DNA of 64,000 bases from Clostridium swellfunianum (GTDB lineage: Bacteria; Bacillota; Clostridia; Clostridiales; Clostridiaceae), in NCBI RefSeq assembly GCF_023656515.1, contig NZ_JAMOFV010000006.1:2543957-2607956 (forward strand). Reading direction: 5' to 3'. Both the position numbers and the translations under genes were made by a program. Within the stretch, counting starts at the first letter, position 1; every line of letters begins with the position of its first letter. Positions 1 to 8,327 of the stretch are shown one piece after another. Below the pieces are notes generated by a model, which saw only the letters and a program-made list of their open reading frames with translations, searched no databases and was not told the origin of the DNA.

Positions 1-965
1 CCTCTATGGTCTATCCCCTAAAGCTTCAAAACAATAAGAGCATAGGTTACCTGTTCCTCTATTCTGATTTAGCCCAAAGTATGCAGCTTAAGTCTACCAT
101 TAACATTATATTGGCAGGAATACTTTTGCTGGCAGCAGCAATGGCATTAACTATGTCTAATGCATTGTCTCGGAAAATTTCCAATCCAATTTCACAGCTT
201 AGCAAATTTGCTCAAAACATTGGAAACAGGGAATATGCAGCCCCTGAAATCAACTTTTCAGATGATGAAACTGGTGAACTCGGCAGAACCATGATTGCCA
301 TGTCAGAGAAGCTATCTGCTTATGATAATACAATGAAAACCTTCCTTCAAAACTCTTCTCACGAGCTTCGCACACCCTTAATGTCTATTCAAGGCTACGC
401 TGAAGGAATTAAGTATGGTGTGGTGGAAAACAAAGATAAAGCAGTTGAAATAATAATTGATGAAAGCAAAAGGCTTTCAAGCCTGGTAGAAGATTTGCTT
501 TATCTGTCTAAAATAGATACAATGCAGGAAAACCTGAATATAGAAGCAGTTAATGCAGAAAACTTCCTAAGAAGCTGTATTGAAAGGATAAGAGGAATAG
601 CACTTTATGAAAATAGAAATATTAGGCTGCATATAGATAATAGTGACTCTGTTCTTAATATTGACGAAGAAAAATTCTCAAGGTCAATATTAAACATTCT
701 TGCAAACTCATTAAGATATGCTAAGGAAAATATAGATATTTTCTTTTCAATAGAAGATAGTTATTCAGTCATTAAAATATTAGATGATGGCTCTGGTCTT
801 GAAGAAGAGGATATTCCCAGAATATTTGACAGATTCTATAAAGGCAAAGGCGGCAAGTATGGTTTAGGACTTGCAATAGCCAAAACCATAGTAGAAAAGC
901 ACAAAGGAAGCATAACTGCAGAAAACAATCCACAGGGTGGAGCTTATTTTAAAATAATTCTGTAA
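1..965 (+). CDS. Sensor histidine kinase, 5' end cut by the window edge
   Basis: The frame is open to the left edge, so the N-terminus (first membrane helix and most of the sensor region) is missing. Counting from the first visible Met at base 6, a membrane helix covers about residues 32-50 and is followed by a HAMP linker. The phospho-acceptor box SSHELRTPLMS has His119. The ATPase part has an N box near 230-240, DDGSGL at 260-265, the F box IFDRFYKG and the G2 box GKYGLGLAIAK. All catalytic motifs are intact, so this is a working class I transmembrane kinase. Its response regulator would be expected just upstream, outside the window. The sensed signal cannot be told. The gene ends 134 bp before the next small gene. 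Confidence 0.93.
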   Translation, partial: SMVYPLKLQNNKSIGYLFLYSDLAQSMQLKSTINIILAGILLLAAAMALTMSNALSRKISNPISQLSKFAQNIGNREYAAPEINFSDDETGELGRTMIAMSEKLSAYDNTMKTFLQNSSHELRTPLMSIQGYAEGIKYGVVENKDKAVEIIIDESKRLSSLVEDLLYLSKIDTMQENLNIEAVNAENFLRSCIERIRGIALYENRNIRLHIDNSDSVLNIDEEKFSRSILNILANSLRYAKENIDIFFSIEDSYSVIKILDDGSGLEEEDIPRIFDRFYKGKGGKYGLGLAIAKTIVEKHKGSITAENNPQGGAYFKIIL

Positions 966-967
966 AG

Positions 968-991
968 TTATCCACAACATATTGTGCATAA
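968..991. other. Inverted pair of DnaA-box-like nonamers
   Basis: TTATCCACA at 968-976 and TGTGCATAA (reverse of TTATGCACA) at 983-991 both fit the DnaA-box consensus TTATNCACA. They face each other across six bases, just after the kinase stop codon. The match is read directly. DnaA binding is inference, and no other origin features are visible nearby. Confidence 0.35.
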
Positions 992-1098
992 TGTGTACAA
1001 CACCTCAATATATTGTTTTAAAAATAACATGAACAAATTCTCTCCTTACTGAATAAACATATATAGACCTATGTATTCAAGAAAGGAGGTTTTTTACT

Positions 1099-1278
1099 AT
1101 GAAAATAATACTGCATTTTAAAGATGGTAAATCTAGCGAATTAAACCCAATGATAGCAAAAATGCTTATGAAAGTGGTTAATATAAATGACTTAATAAAT
1201 AATCCTTCAGGACAAAAGTCTACTATAGGCAAGTTTGTTAATATAGATGGATTATATTCTGTGGAGATAGTATTGTAA
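1099..1278 (+). CDS. Small protein of 59 aa, function unknown
   Basis: An ATG at 1099 follows a very strong ribosome binding site (AAAGGAGG, 1083-1090) and opens a 60-codon frame ending in TAA at 1278, directly followed by a hairpin terminator. The product starts MKIILHFKDGKSSELN and ends with a hydrophobic VEIVL tail. It has no signal peptide, no membrane helix and no cysteine. The strong translation signal, clean frame and following terminator make it a real gene although it is short. I do not recognise the family. It is separated from the kinase by 134 bp and convergent with hisS. Confidence 0.7.
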   Translation: MKIILHFKDGKSSELNPMIAKMLMKVVNINDLINNPSGQKSTIGKFVNIDGLYSVEIVL

Positions 1279-1302
1279 AAGGCAGCCTGCTTAGGCTGCC
1301 TT
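1279..1302. terminator. Bidirectional terminator between the 59-aa gene and hisS
   Basis: Perfect 9-bp arms AAGGCAGCC/GGCTGCCTT with a 6-base loop. On the minus strand the stem runs into TTTT, so it ends hisS transcription as well. Confidence 0.8.
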
Positions 1303-1311
1303 CTAATATCT

Positions 1312-2625
1312 TTATTTAATTTTGTCTACTATGTCTTGTACAGTTAGCTTAAACTGCTCCCCAGTAACCATATTCTTAAGAGTTAATACACCACTAGCAA
1401 TCTCGTCTCCACCAATTATAATTACATAAGGGATTCCTAGTTTGTTTGCATAATTAAGTTTCTTTGCAAACTTACCTTCTTCAAAATAAACTTCAGTAAT
1501 TATGCCGGCTTTTTTAAGCTCGTTTGAAACTCCAATTGAGTAACCAATATTCTCGTCCATTGGTACAACTAAAACCTTTGTTAAGGTTGAAGAAGTACTT
1601 TCCTTAAAGAAGCCTGCTTCCTTAAGCTGATAGAACAATCTGCTTAAGCCTATAGAAATACCTACTCCTGGAAGCTTTTGGGTTGTATAGTATTCAGCAA
1701 GGTTGTCATATCTCCCCCCTGAGCATACTGAACCAATGCTTGGGTAATCGTTAAGTATTGTTTCATAAACTGTTCCTGTATAGTAATCAAGTCCTCTTGC
1801 TATTTTTAAATCTATAGCAAAGTTTTTATCAGGAACTCCAAATTGCCTTATATAATAAACAACCTTTGAAAGCTCCTCTAAGCCTAAAGCAAACTCTTCG
1901 TTTTCTATGTTAAGATTTTTTAAGCCTTCTAATATTTCATCATTGCTGCCTGTGATATTTATAAACTGCTCAATTCTAGAAACAGCCTCGTCAGCTAAGC
2001 CTAACTCCTTAAGCTCACTTTTAACTGCCTCCATGCCTATCTTGTCAAGCTTGTCGATGGTTCTTAAAACCTCCATCTTAGCTTCAACACCAACTGCTTC
2101 AAAGAAGCCGTTTAAAACCTTTCTGTTGTTGATGTGAATTGTGAAGGAGTCAAAGCCTAGGTCAGTAAAGGTTGAGTAAATGATACTAGGAATTTCAGCA
2201 TCGTTTATAATGTTTAGCTTTCCGTTTCCTATTATATCTATATCACATTGGTAGAATTCTCTAAATCTACCTTTTTGACTTCTTTCTCCTCTATAAACCT
2301 TACCTATTTGGTATCTCCTAAAGGGAAAGTTTAATTCGCTCATGTGTTGAGCCACAAATCTAGCTAGAGGAACAGTAAGGTCGAAACGAAGGGACAAATC
2401 ACTGTCACCCTTGTTGAATCTATAAATTTGCTTTTCTGTATCTCCGCCACCTTTAGCCAAAAGTACCTCTGACTTTTCTATAACAGGAGTATCCACAGGA
2501 ATAAAGCCATACTTTTCATAATTCTTTCTTATTGTATCCATCATTTTATTAAAAGCTATTTGGTCAGCTGGAAGCCACTCTAGAAAGCCTGGAAGGGTTG
2601 ATGGTTTAACTATTTGATTAGCCAT
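1312..2625 (-). CDS. hisS: Histidine--tRNA ligase
   Basis: Class II aminoacyl-tRNA synthetase that charges tRNA-His in the cytoplasm. The 437-aa length is normal for the family. Visible landmarks are RFDLTVPLAR at 80-89, motif 2 with RGERSQKGRFREFYQ from 112, the histidine-specific motif ARGLDYYTGTVYE at 276-288, CSGGRYDNL near 301 and motif 3 (GVGISIGLSRL). A C-terminal anticodon-binding domain follows (VLVVPMDENIGYS onward). The ATG at 2625 has AGGAGAG upstream. The gene stands alone between convergent and unrelated neighbours. I searched the 150-bp leader for T-box features and saw none. Confidence 0.98.
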   Translation of the reverse strand: MANQIVKPSTLPGFLEWLPADQIAFNKMMDTIRKNYEKYGFIPVDTPVIEKSEVLLAKGGGDTEKQIYRFNKGDSDLSLRFDLTVPLARFVAQHMSELNFPFRRYQIGKVYRGERSQKGRFREFYQCDIDIIGNGKLNIINDAEIPSIIYSTFTDLGFDSFTIHINNRKVLNGFFEAVGVEAKMEVLRTIDKLDKIGMEAVKSELKELGLADEAVSRIEQFINITGSNDEILEGLKNLNIENEEFALGLEELSKVVYYIRQFGVPDKNFAIDLKIARGLDYYTGTVYETILNDYPSIGSVCSGGRYDNLAEYYTTQKLPGVGISIGLSRLFYQLKEAGFFKESTSSTLTKVLVVPMDENIGYSIGVSNELKKAGIITEVYFEEGKFAKKLNYANKLGIPYVIIIGGDEIASGVLTLKNMVTGEQFKLTVQDIVDKIK

Positions 2626-2774
2626 ATCTTAATTCTCTCCTATTCAATTTCATTTAATATGTAAATTAAATTCATCACTTTATTATAATAAAACAAACAA
2701 CCTCATGTTATCAATACATAAAGTTATTAATATATATTATAGACTATTTTTGTTAAGTGTTTCACTAGTTTTAT

Positions 2775-3314
2775 TTAAATTTTACATTTTTCTGTTTGTT
2801 TGTATACCCAAAAGAAAAATAAATATAAAGGTACATAAATTATAAAAGACTTAAAACAGCTCCAGCGAATATTGTGATACATACCTATTTTCGAAAAAAC
2901 AGGCTCCATTAAATAGCCGCTAAACCCTCCGAAACCAAGAGCTTTTATAATAGGACTAACCTTTGGCATAGTTTGAAACATAAACATAATGAGAACAGGG
3001 AATAAAGAAAAATTCCATGGGATATATATGGGAAATAGGGGAAGCAGCGTCCAGTCATAGTGCCAAAGTCCATAAGAAATACCAATAATATCGAGAAAAT
3101 CGGTAACTACTGCTATAACAAAGGCAGTAAACAGCATTCGTATTGTATCTTCTCTACGCCTATACCTCATCCATATTATCCAAGGAATAATAGTTAGAGC
3201 TAAGTTGAGCCACCATCTCCAGCTAAACAAAACTTCAACACGCCACAAATTAAAAAGTTCTTTATTTATATCAACGAACTTACTATGTATATCATCTAAA
3301 ACTCTATTATTCAT
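2775..3314 (-). CDS. CBO0543-family integral membrane protein
   Basis: A 179-aa protein with about five hydrophobic segments. The sequence WRWWLNLALTIIPWIIW followed by a charged MRYRRRED stretch, the D-x-x-G-x-x-x-G-x-W block and the YIPWNFSLFPV segment are the hallmarks I associate with the CBO0543 family of Bacillus and Clostridium membrane proteins. Its function is unknown. A longer frame reaches 3404 but begins with TTG and has no ribosome binding site. The ATG at 3314 has AAGGGG about nine bases upstream and is preferred. It is monocistronic, and no regulatory signal was recognised. Confidence 0.8.
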   Translation of the reverse strand: MNNRVLDDIHSKFVDINKELFNLWRVEVLFSWRWWLNLALTIIPWIIWMRYRRREDTIRMLFTAFVIAVVTDFLDIIGISYGLWHYDWTLLPLFPIYIPWNFSLFPVLIMFMFQTMPKVSPIIKALGFGGFSGYLMEPVFSKIGMYHNIRWSCFKSFIIYVPLYLFFFWVYKQTEKCKI

Positions 3315-3599
3315 CTCTAAAAACCCCTTTATACTGGTACTTTGTATATCAAAACTTTCGGCAATGCTACAATAATGAACACCATATATACAGTTATTAT
3401 ACAAAGTATAAAATGCATAATATAACCTTCCTTAACCAATCATTGAGCTACTATGTTCATATAATTCCCTGCAGATTCAAAAAAAATCTTACAAGATCAA
3501 ATCAATATATTTCTATATTTTATACGCATTTATGCAGTAACATCTTTTTTGAGTCTAAAATAGAATATAGGAAAGCCCTTTATTAAGAAGGAGAAGTAT

Positions 3600-4292
3600 A
3601 TGAAACTTTCCAAGATTCCTAAAGATATGCTTAATATTTTTGTACATTTTATCGGTCCTAACCCCTCTACTTCTTTTAACCCTTGCAGCATTTGCCCAAC
3701 TGTAGATTCTTCTGCTTTTATCGGTCCCTTTTCCTCAGTAATTGGGGATATAACTATAAAGGAGAATGTTTTTATTGCCTCAAATGTGTCTATAAGAGCA
3801 GATGAAGGAACACCTTTTTATATTGGAGCAAATACAAATATTCAAGATGGAGTTATTTTGCATGGTTTAAAGAATGGAAGAGTTATATCAAATGGAAGAA
3901 AGTATTCAATTTACATCGGTGAAGGTGTCAGCTGTGCTCATGGTTGTTTAGTTCATGGACCCTGCAAGATTAAGGATAATGCTTTTGTAGGCTTTAATGC
4001 CATTGTTTTTAACTGTATTATTGGGGAAGGTGCTTATATATCTCCAAATGCAGTTGTGACTGGTGGTGTAAGACTGCCTGATAATCGTTTTGTACCTCTT
4101 GGAGCTGTTATTGATACACAGCAGGAAGCTGACGCTCTGCCTACCCTCACTGAAGCACAACAGGAATTTACAAGGGATGTTCAAAATGTTAATAGAGAGT
4201 TTCCGCTTTCCTATTCAGTACTGTTTGGTTCAACCCGTTGTTCCTGTGGATTAGCCTGTAACACTAATAATTTACTTAATCAAGAATACTAA
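3600..4292 (+). CDS. Gamma-class carbonic anhydrase (left-handed beta-helix)
   Basis: A 230-aa hexapeptide-repeat protein of the Cam/CaiE group, expected to be a trimer that interconverts CO2 and bicarbonate. The metal-ligand pattern is complete: His88 in DGVILHG, and His114 and His119 in AHGCLVHG. The conserved IRADEG (Arg66, Asp68) and Gln82 in NIQDG also match the archetypal Cam pattern. That argues for true carbonic anhydrase activity rather than an acyltransferase role. The C-terminus carries a Cys-rich end (TRCSCGLAC). The ATG follows AAGGAG. It is monocistronic and closed by a perfect 20-bp hairpin. Confidence 0.85.
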   Translation: MKLSKIPKDMLNIFVHFIGPNPSTSFNPCSICPTVDSSAFIGPFSSVIGDITIKENVFIASNVSIRADEGTPFYIGANTNIQDGVILHGLKNGRVISNGRKYSIYIGEGVSCAHGCLVHGPCKIKDNAFVGFNAIVFNCIIGEGAYISPNAVVTGGVRLPDNRFVPLGAVIDTQQEADALPTLTEAQQEFTRDVQNVNREFPLSYSVLFGSTRCSCGLACNTNNLLNQEY

Positions 4293-4325
4293 AAGGAGCC
4301 CTCAAGGCTCCTTTTAGTATTCTTG
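4281..4325. terminator. Perfect 20-bp-stem bidirectional terminator
   Basis: Arms 4281-4300 and 4306-4325 are exact reverse complements with loop CTCAA. The stem includes the stop codon of the carbonic anhydrase gene and faces the convergent 96-aa gene. Confidence 0.85.
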
Positions 4326-4342
4326 CTATTCATTCTTTGAAA

Positions 4343-4633
4343 CTAATCGCTGAGCTTATCAACAATAGATTTAAATCTAGATAAGATTTCCTCATTGCTT
4401 AAGCCATCTAGCTCCATATACTCAATTTTTTTATATAAAGTCTTTTCTTCAATAGGTTCATAAGAACCTGGAAGCCATTTAATAGTTTTTATGTTGAATT
4501 CAACTGCCTCGTTATTTAATAGTGCCATGCACTTTTGAGATTCACCAATTTGTATTAAGAAGCCTTCCTTAGTAGCCTCATAGCTTCCCTTTGAGGATAT
4601 TTTTATTAAGCTCAGTATACATCTGTCTATCAC
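4343..4633 (-). CDS. Hypothetical protein, 96 aa
   Basis: A soluble protein of 96 residues with no signal peptide or membrane helix. It has a beta-rich N-terminal half and an acidic helical C-terminus (NEEILSRFKSIVDKLSD). The start ATG at 4633 is preceded by AAAGGATGTG, an acceptable ribosome binding site. I do not recognise the family. It lies downstream of the peptidase gene on the same strand, but a terminator at 4682-4703 separates them. It is therefore probably transcribed separately. Confidence 0.6.
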   Translation of the reverse strand: MIDRCILSLIKISSKGSYEATKEGFLIQIGESQKCMALLNNEAVEFNIKTIKWLPGSYEPIEEKTLYKKIEYMELDGLSNEEILSRFKSIVDKLSD

Positions 4634-4681
4634 TAAATCACATCCTTTGTCCTGTATAGTTTAAATATAGTATACCAAAAA

Positions 4682-4703
4682 GAGCCCCACCAATGTGGAG
4701 CTC
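4682..4703 (-). terminator. Terminator of the AbgT/peptidase operon
   Basis: Nine-base arms (GAGCTCCAC/GTGGGGCTC on the minus strand, one G-U pair) with loop ATTG, followed by TTTTT on the minus strand. Confidence 0.8.
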
Positions 4704-4707
4704 CAAA

Positions 4708-5817
4708 TTAAACTGCTTTAATTATTTCTAAAACTAACCTTGATGTGTTAACTAAATCCTCAATTCTCAAATGTTCTTCAAGAGTATGAGGCTTTCTTTC
4801 ACCTATTCCAAGATTAACAGCTTTTATACCATGTCCATTTAGTATATTAGTGTCGCTGCCGCCTCCTGTAGCTGCTGTGAAGGAGCTTAATCCCATATTA
4901 CCACAAGCCTTCTTTACAAGGGCAACAATTTCATCATCTTCGTCTATAACAAAAGGACCATACGCTCTTGAAGTCTCAATTTCAACTTTTGCTCCAAAAT
5001 TCTCAGCTGCCTTTTCAAAGCACTGAACCATATGAGCTGTTTGAGCATCAAGCTTTTCACTGCTTAAGCTTCTTGCTTCTGCTTTTATTATAACTTCAGG
5101 ACAAACTATATTTGTTGGCCCCTGACCACTTATTGAACCTATGTTAGCCGTAGTTTCTTCATCAATTCTTAAAAGTCTCATATTTGCTATTGCAGCAGAA
5201 GCAACCTGAATTGCACTTATCCCTTCTTCAGGGCAAACTCCAGCATGGGCAGGTCTTCCAATGATTTTTACATCTATTTTATCCTGAGCAGGTCCCTTTA
5301 CAATAATTTGTCCTGGTTCTCCGCCGCTATCAAGCACATAACCTAGCTTTGCTTCAAGCCTGTTGTAGTCAAGATTTTTAGCACCAAATAATCCTGTTTC
5401 CTCTGCTATGCTAAACACAATTTCTATTGGACCATGCTCCAAATTATTTTCCTTTATACACTTTAAAGCCTCAAGTACCGCAGCTATACCTGCCTTGTTA
5501 TCACCGCCAAGTATAGTAGTTCCATCACTGTATATAACCTCATCTTTAATTACGGGCTTTATTCCTATTCCAGGAGTTACTGTATCCATATGACAGCTAA
5601 ATAAAACCGGCTGCTTATCAAGACTTCCCTTAACCTTAGCAATAACATTTCCAGTTTCTCCGCCAATTTTTTCTCCTGCAGCATCTACATAAACTTCAGC
5701 TCCAACAGCCTCAAGCTCGCCTATGATAAATTTTGCAAAGTTTCCCTCAGTTCCAGACAAGCTGTCTATTTGTATATACTTTAGAAACTCATTAACTATT
5801 CTTTCTCTATTAACCAT
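4708..5817 (-). CDS. M20-family peptidase, PepT-like
   Basis: A 369-aa cytoplasmic metallopeptidase, probably hydrolysing small peptides or acyl-amino acids. The two-metal site of the M20 family is visible: SCHMDTV (His76, Asp78), GGDNKAG (Asp106), the catalytic/ligand pair AEE (Glu139-140) and LDSG (Asp163). A dimerisation domain is inserted in the middle (GRPAHAG region). A longer frame from 5847 begins with GTG and has no ribosome binding site. The ATG at 5817 has GAAAGGAAG upstream. It follows the AbgT-type transporter by 87 bp on the same strand, suggesting that the transporter delivers its substrate. PepT-like proteins differ from true PepT in length, so substrate is uncertain. Confidence 0.88.
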   Translation of the reverse strand: MVNRERIVNEFLKYIQIDSLSGTEGNFAKFIIGELEAVGAEVYVDAAGEKIGGETGNVIAKVKGSLDKQPVLFSCHMDTVTPGIGIKPVIKDEVIYSDGTTILGGDNKAGIAAVLEALKCIKENNLEHGPIEIVFSIAEETGLFGAKNLDYNRLEAKLGYVLDSGGEPGQIIVKGPAQDKIDVKIIGRPAHAGVCPEEGISAIQVASAAIANMRLLRIDEETTANIGSISGQGPTNIVCPEVIIKAEARSLSSEKLDAQTAHMVQCFEKAAENFGAKVEIETSRAYGPFVIDEDDEIVALVKKACGNMGLSSFTAATGGGSDTNILNGHGIKAVNLGIGERKPHTLEEHLRIEDLVNTSRLVLEIIKAV

Positions 5818-5873
5818 TTTACCGCTTCCTTTCTTTTTTATAATCACTACTAATTTAAAACTAATCCCATTAG

Positions 5874-5899
5874 AAAAGGTACCTAGCTAGGTACCTTTT
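5874..5899. terminator. 26-bp perfect palindrome between transporter and peptidase
   Basis: AAAAGGTACCT followed by AGCT and the mirror arm AGGTACCTTTT. It can act as a partial terminator after the transporter gene, so the downstream peptidase would be expressed at a lower level by read-through. Confidence 0.6.
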
Positions 5900-5904
5900 T
5901 ATAA

Positions 5905-7464
5905 CTACATGAATATTCCTGCACCTGGTCCTATTGGGAGACCTAATACATACCATACTACTAGAAGTATTGTCCATCCTACAAGGAATACTATTGAGAA
6001 TGGAACCATTGTAGATATAAGTGTTCCAATACCAGCATCCTTATCATATTTCTCTGATAGTGCTACTATCATAGCAAAGTATGACATTAATGGCGTTATT
6101 ATATTTGTTGTAGAATCACCTATTCTGAAGGCAACCTGAGTAAATTCTGGTGCAAAGCCCATCTGCATAAGCATAGGAACAAATATTGGAGCCATAATTG
6201 CCCACTTAGCAGAAGCTGAAGCCATAAATAGGTTGATAAGTGCTGTTACTATTACAAACCCTATCATTAGCGGGATACCCTTTATGCCTGCTCCCTTTAA
6301 AAAGTCTGCACCTGATACCGCAAGTATAGTGCCAAGCTTTGAATAGTTAAAGTAAGCAACAAACTGAGCTGCTACGAAAACAAGTACTATATAGCTGCCC
6401 ATTGAAGCCATAGCTTTAGAAGCTTGAGCAACAATTGCCTTATCGGTCTTAGCAGTTCCTGACCCAATGCCATAGAAGATTCCTGGTATTAAGAAAGCTA
6501 AAGCTATAACCACAACTATTGAAGTCATGAATGGGGATTCTAGAACCTTATGTGTTTTAGGATCTCTTAACAATCCGTTATATGGAGCTACTAACGCTAC
6601 CATAGCTGCAGCCGTTAGTATAAAACCTATTAAAGCATATTTTAGACCCTTCTTTTCGGAATCAGTTAATTTTTCAAGTGTAACCGAAGCATTTCCCTTA
6701 TACTCCCCAAGTCTTGGTTCAACTATTTTCTCAACTACATAAGTTCCAAGTATAGTAATTAACACAGTTGATACTGCAAGGAAGTACCAGTTATCAGTAG
6801 CCCCTACAGAATATTTTGGATCAAGCATCTTAGCTGCTTCTGTTGTGATTCCACCAAGAAGAGCATCTGTGGGTCCTGGGAAAAGATTAGCACTGAAGCC
6901 ACCTGATACGCCAGCAAAAGCTGCTGCGACACCAGCGAGAGGGTGTCTCTTAAAACCTAAAAATATTACCGCACCAAGAGGTATTAAAACAACATAGCCT
7001 GCGTCTGAAGCAATATTTGACATAACACCTGCAAATACAACTACTGCTGTTATAAGTCTCTTAGGAGTACCTAATACTAATTTTCTTATTAAAGCTGATA
7101 TAAGTCCTGTTCCTTCTGCAACCCCAACGCCTAAAAGCGCAACTAAAACTGTTCCAAGAGGTGCAAAGCCTGTAAAGTTTTTAACTGCATCAGTGAACAT
7201 ATATCTTACACCGTCTGGAGTTAAAAGACTTATTGCCTTTACTGTTATTTCTCCCATCTTTTGTGTTTTTGAATCAAACCCCGTATAGGTTACTGAAACT
7301 CCTGCTGTTGCTAATATGTGAGAAATAATAACTATTGCCGCACAAAGTATTAAGAAGATTGTTACTGGATGAGGCATTTTATTTCCTACTTTTTCAACAA
7401 CATCTAAGAATCTGGCAAATAGGCCTTTTTTTTCGGTCTTCTGCTTTTGAACCTTATTAATCAT
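5905..7464 (-). CDS. AbgT-family transporter
   Basis: A 519-aa polytopic membrane protein of the AbgT/MtrF family. The founding member takes up p-aminobenzoyl-glutamate, and others export antifolates. Visible family features are the N-terminal PHPVTIFLIL segment, the GVGVAEGTGL loop, the SNIASDAGYVVLIPLGA re-entrant region, the NLFPGPTDALLGG block and the C-terminal RIGDSTTNIITPLMSYF segment. Length is typical. The ATG at 7464 has AAAGGGGG. A consensus promoter (7516-7544) and an inverted repeat just upstream of its -35 box suggest control by a DNA-binding regulator. The downstream M20 peptidase fits cleavage of the imported aminobenzoyl-glutamate or dipeptide. Substrate is inference. Confidence 0.93.
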   Translation of the reverse strand: MINKVQKQKTEKKGLFARFLDVVEKVGNKMPHPVTIFLILCAAIVIISHILATAGVSVTYTGFDSKTQKMGEITVKAISLLTPDGVRYMFTDAVKNFTGFAPLGTVLVALLGVGVAEGTGLISALIRKLVLGTPKRLITAVVVFAGVMSNIASDAGYVVLIPLGAVIFLGFKRHPLAGVAAAFAGVSGGFSANLFPGPTDALLGGITTEAAKMLDPKYSVGATDNWYFLAVSTVLITILGTYVVEKIVEPRLGEYKGNASVTLEKLTDSEKKGLKYALIGFILTAAAMVALVAPYNGLLRDPKTHKVLESPFMTSIVVVIALAFLIPGIFYGIGSGTAKTDKAIVAQASKAMASMGSYIVLVFVAAQFVAYFNYSKLGTILAVSGADFLKGAGIKGIPLMIGFVIVTALINLFMASASAKWAIMAPIFVPMLMQMGFAPEFTQVAFRIGDSTTNIITPLMSYFAMIVALSEKYDKDAGIGTLISTMVPFSIVFLVGWTILLVVWYVLGLPIGPGAGIFM

Positions 7465-7515
7465 TTTTGTCCCCCTTTTAATAGTGTTAAAATAATTTTA
7501 AAATTTCGTAAGTTT

Positions 7516-7544
7516 ATATTAGCATGTCCTTTTTTCAGTGTCAA
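7516..7544 (-). promoter_or_regulatory. Sigma-A promoter of the AbgT operon
   Basis: On the minus strand TTGACA (7539-7544), a 17-bp spacer and TAATAT (7516-7521), 52 bp before the start codon. Confidence 0.75.
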
Positions 7545-7552
7545 TATATATT

Positions 7553-7600
7553 TGAATAATTGCGAATTAAATTATTCATTTTATTGATTTTTCATTCATA
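7553..7600. promoter_or_regulatory. Candidate operator: TGAATAATT inverted repeat plus ARG-box-like site
   Basis: Nine-base arms TGAATAATT (7553-7561) and AATTATTCA (7570-7578) flank eight bases, ending eight bases upstream of the -35 box. A second element at 7583-7600, read on the minus strand as TATGAATGAAAAATCAAT, matches the Bacillus ARG-box consensus at about 15 of 18 positions. Binding by ArgR/AhrC is inference from these patterns. Confidence 0.4.
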
Positions 7601-7886
7601 TCTTTATATGCTATGAAAGTTGTAATATTTCTTTAAATACCGTTTACATTCGTCAAATTTGACTTTATTTGATGCTTAATCCTTCAATTTTCAATTATAT
7701 GCTATTTATTACCCATCAAATTTATTGAATAATTGGATATCAAAAAATTCATTTTTGATATTTGAACGCTATTTTCTTTCAGTATATAACTCGTAAAATT
7801 TGTCTAAACAATTACCTCAATTTACTGTTTGTATTAATAATTAAATTCTGATTTTATATAATTACTCTTAAGTCTATGATAAAAAA
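7601..7886. other. AT-rich gap with one inverted repeat
   Basis: No frame with a ribosome binding site was found. The only structure seen is a repeat with 10-base arms ATATCAAAAA (7737-7746) and TTTTTGATAT (7752-7761) around ATTCA. Its role is unknown. Confidence 0.4.
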
Positions 7887-7920
7887 ATAACGCTGGCAGA
7901 AAAATATCCGCCAGCGTTAT
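7887..7920 (-). terminator. Terminator of the 97-aa gene
   Basis: Eleven-base perfect arms ATAACGCTGGC/GCCAGCGTTAT with a 12-base loop, followed by a run of T on the minus strand. Confidence 0.85.
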
Positions 7921-7925
7921 AATCC

Positions 7926-8219
7926 TTATTTTTGAAAGGTTGATTCTTGAGGGTTAAATATATTTGTAAGTTCGTTTATATTTTCTTGTCTTCCAAGTCC
8001 TATGCAGGCATTTATAATCTCATTGCACTGCTCCTGGTTGAGACTTTCAAGCTTATTTATTATAGTATCTCTAGCTGGAGTGCTTCCAAGATATTCATTA
8101 ACAGCTATCTTTAGATTGCCCCTATTATTATGCTTGTCATTTTTAATCAATTGTGAATTTACAATCTCAACTAATAGCTTTGCTTCATCTTCAGTAAATA
8201 GTCCTCTCCATTGAATCAT
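7926..8219 (-). CDS. Hypothetical protein, 97 aa
   Basis: A small soluble, mostly helical protein. It starts with MIQWRGLFTEDEAKLLVEIVN and has a second helical block with LNQEQCNEIINACIGLG, containing two cysteines. The ATG at 8219 has AGGAGG a few bases upstream. It has its own terminator. It lies 108 bp downstream of the anti-sigma gene on the same strand and may be part of that transcript or separate. I do not recognise the family. A helical repeat pattern is visible, but no active-site motif is. Confidence 0.6.
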   Translation of the reverse strand: MIQWRGLFTEDEAKLLVEIVNSQLIKNDKHNNRGNLKIAVNEYLGSTPARDTIINKLESLNQEQCNEIINACIGLGRQENINELTNIFNPQESTFQK

Positions 8220-8327
8220 TTATAAGTCCTCCTAAAATAAATAATATAGTTCCTACAATATAAATCTAATATTATCTTTCTAAATTTAGATATTATTATG
8301 CATTACAATTATTGTAAGAAGCTTATT

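Noticed and set aside
2626-2775. T-box leader ahead of hisS
   Set aside because: I found no T-box sequence and no anti-terminator-like stem in the 150-bp leader.
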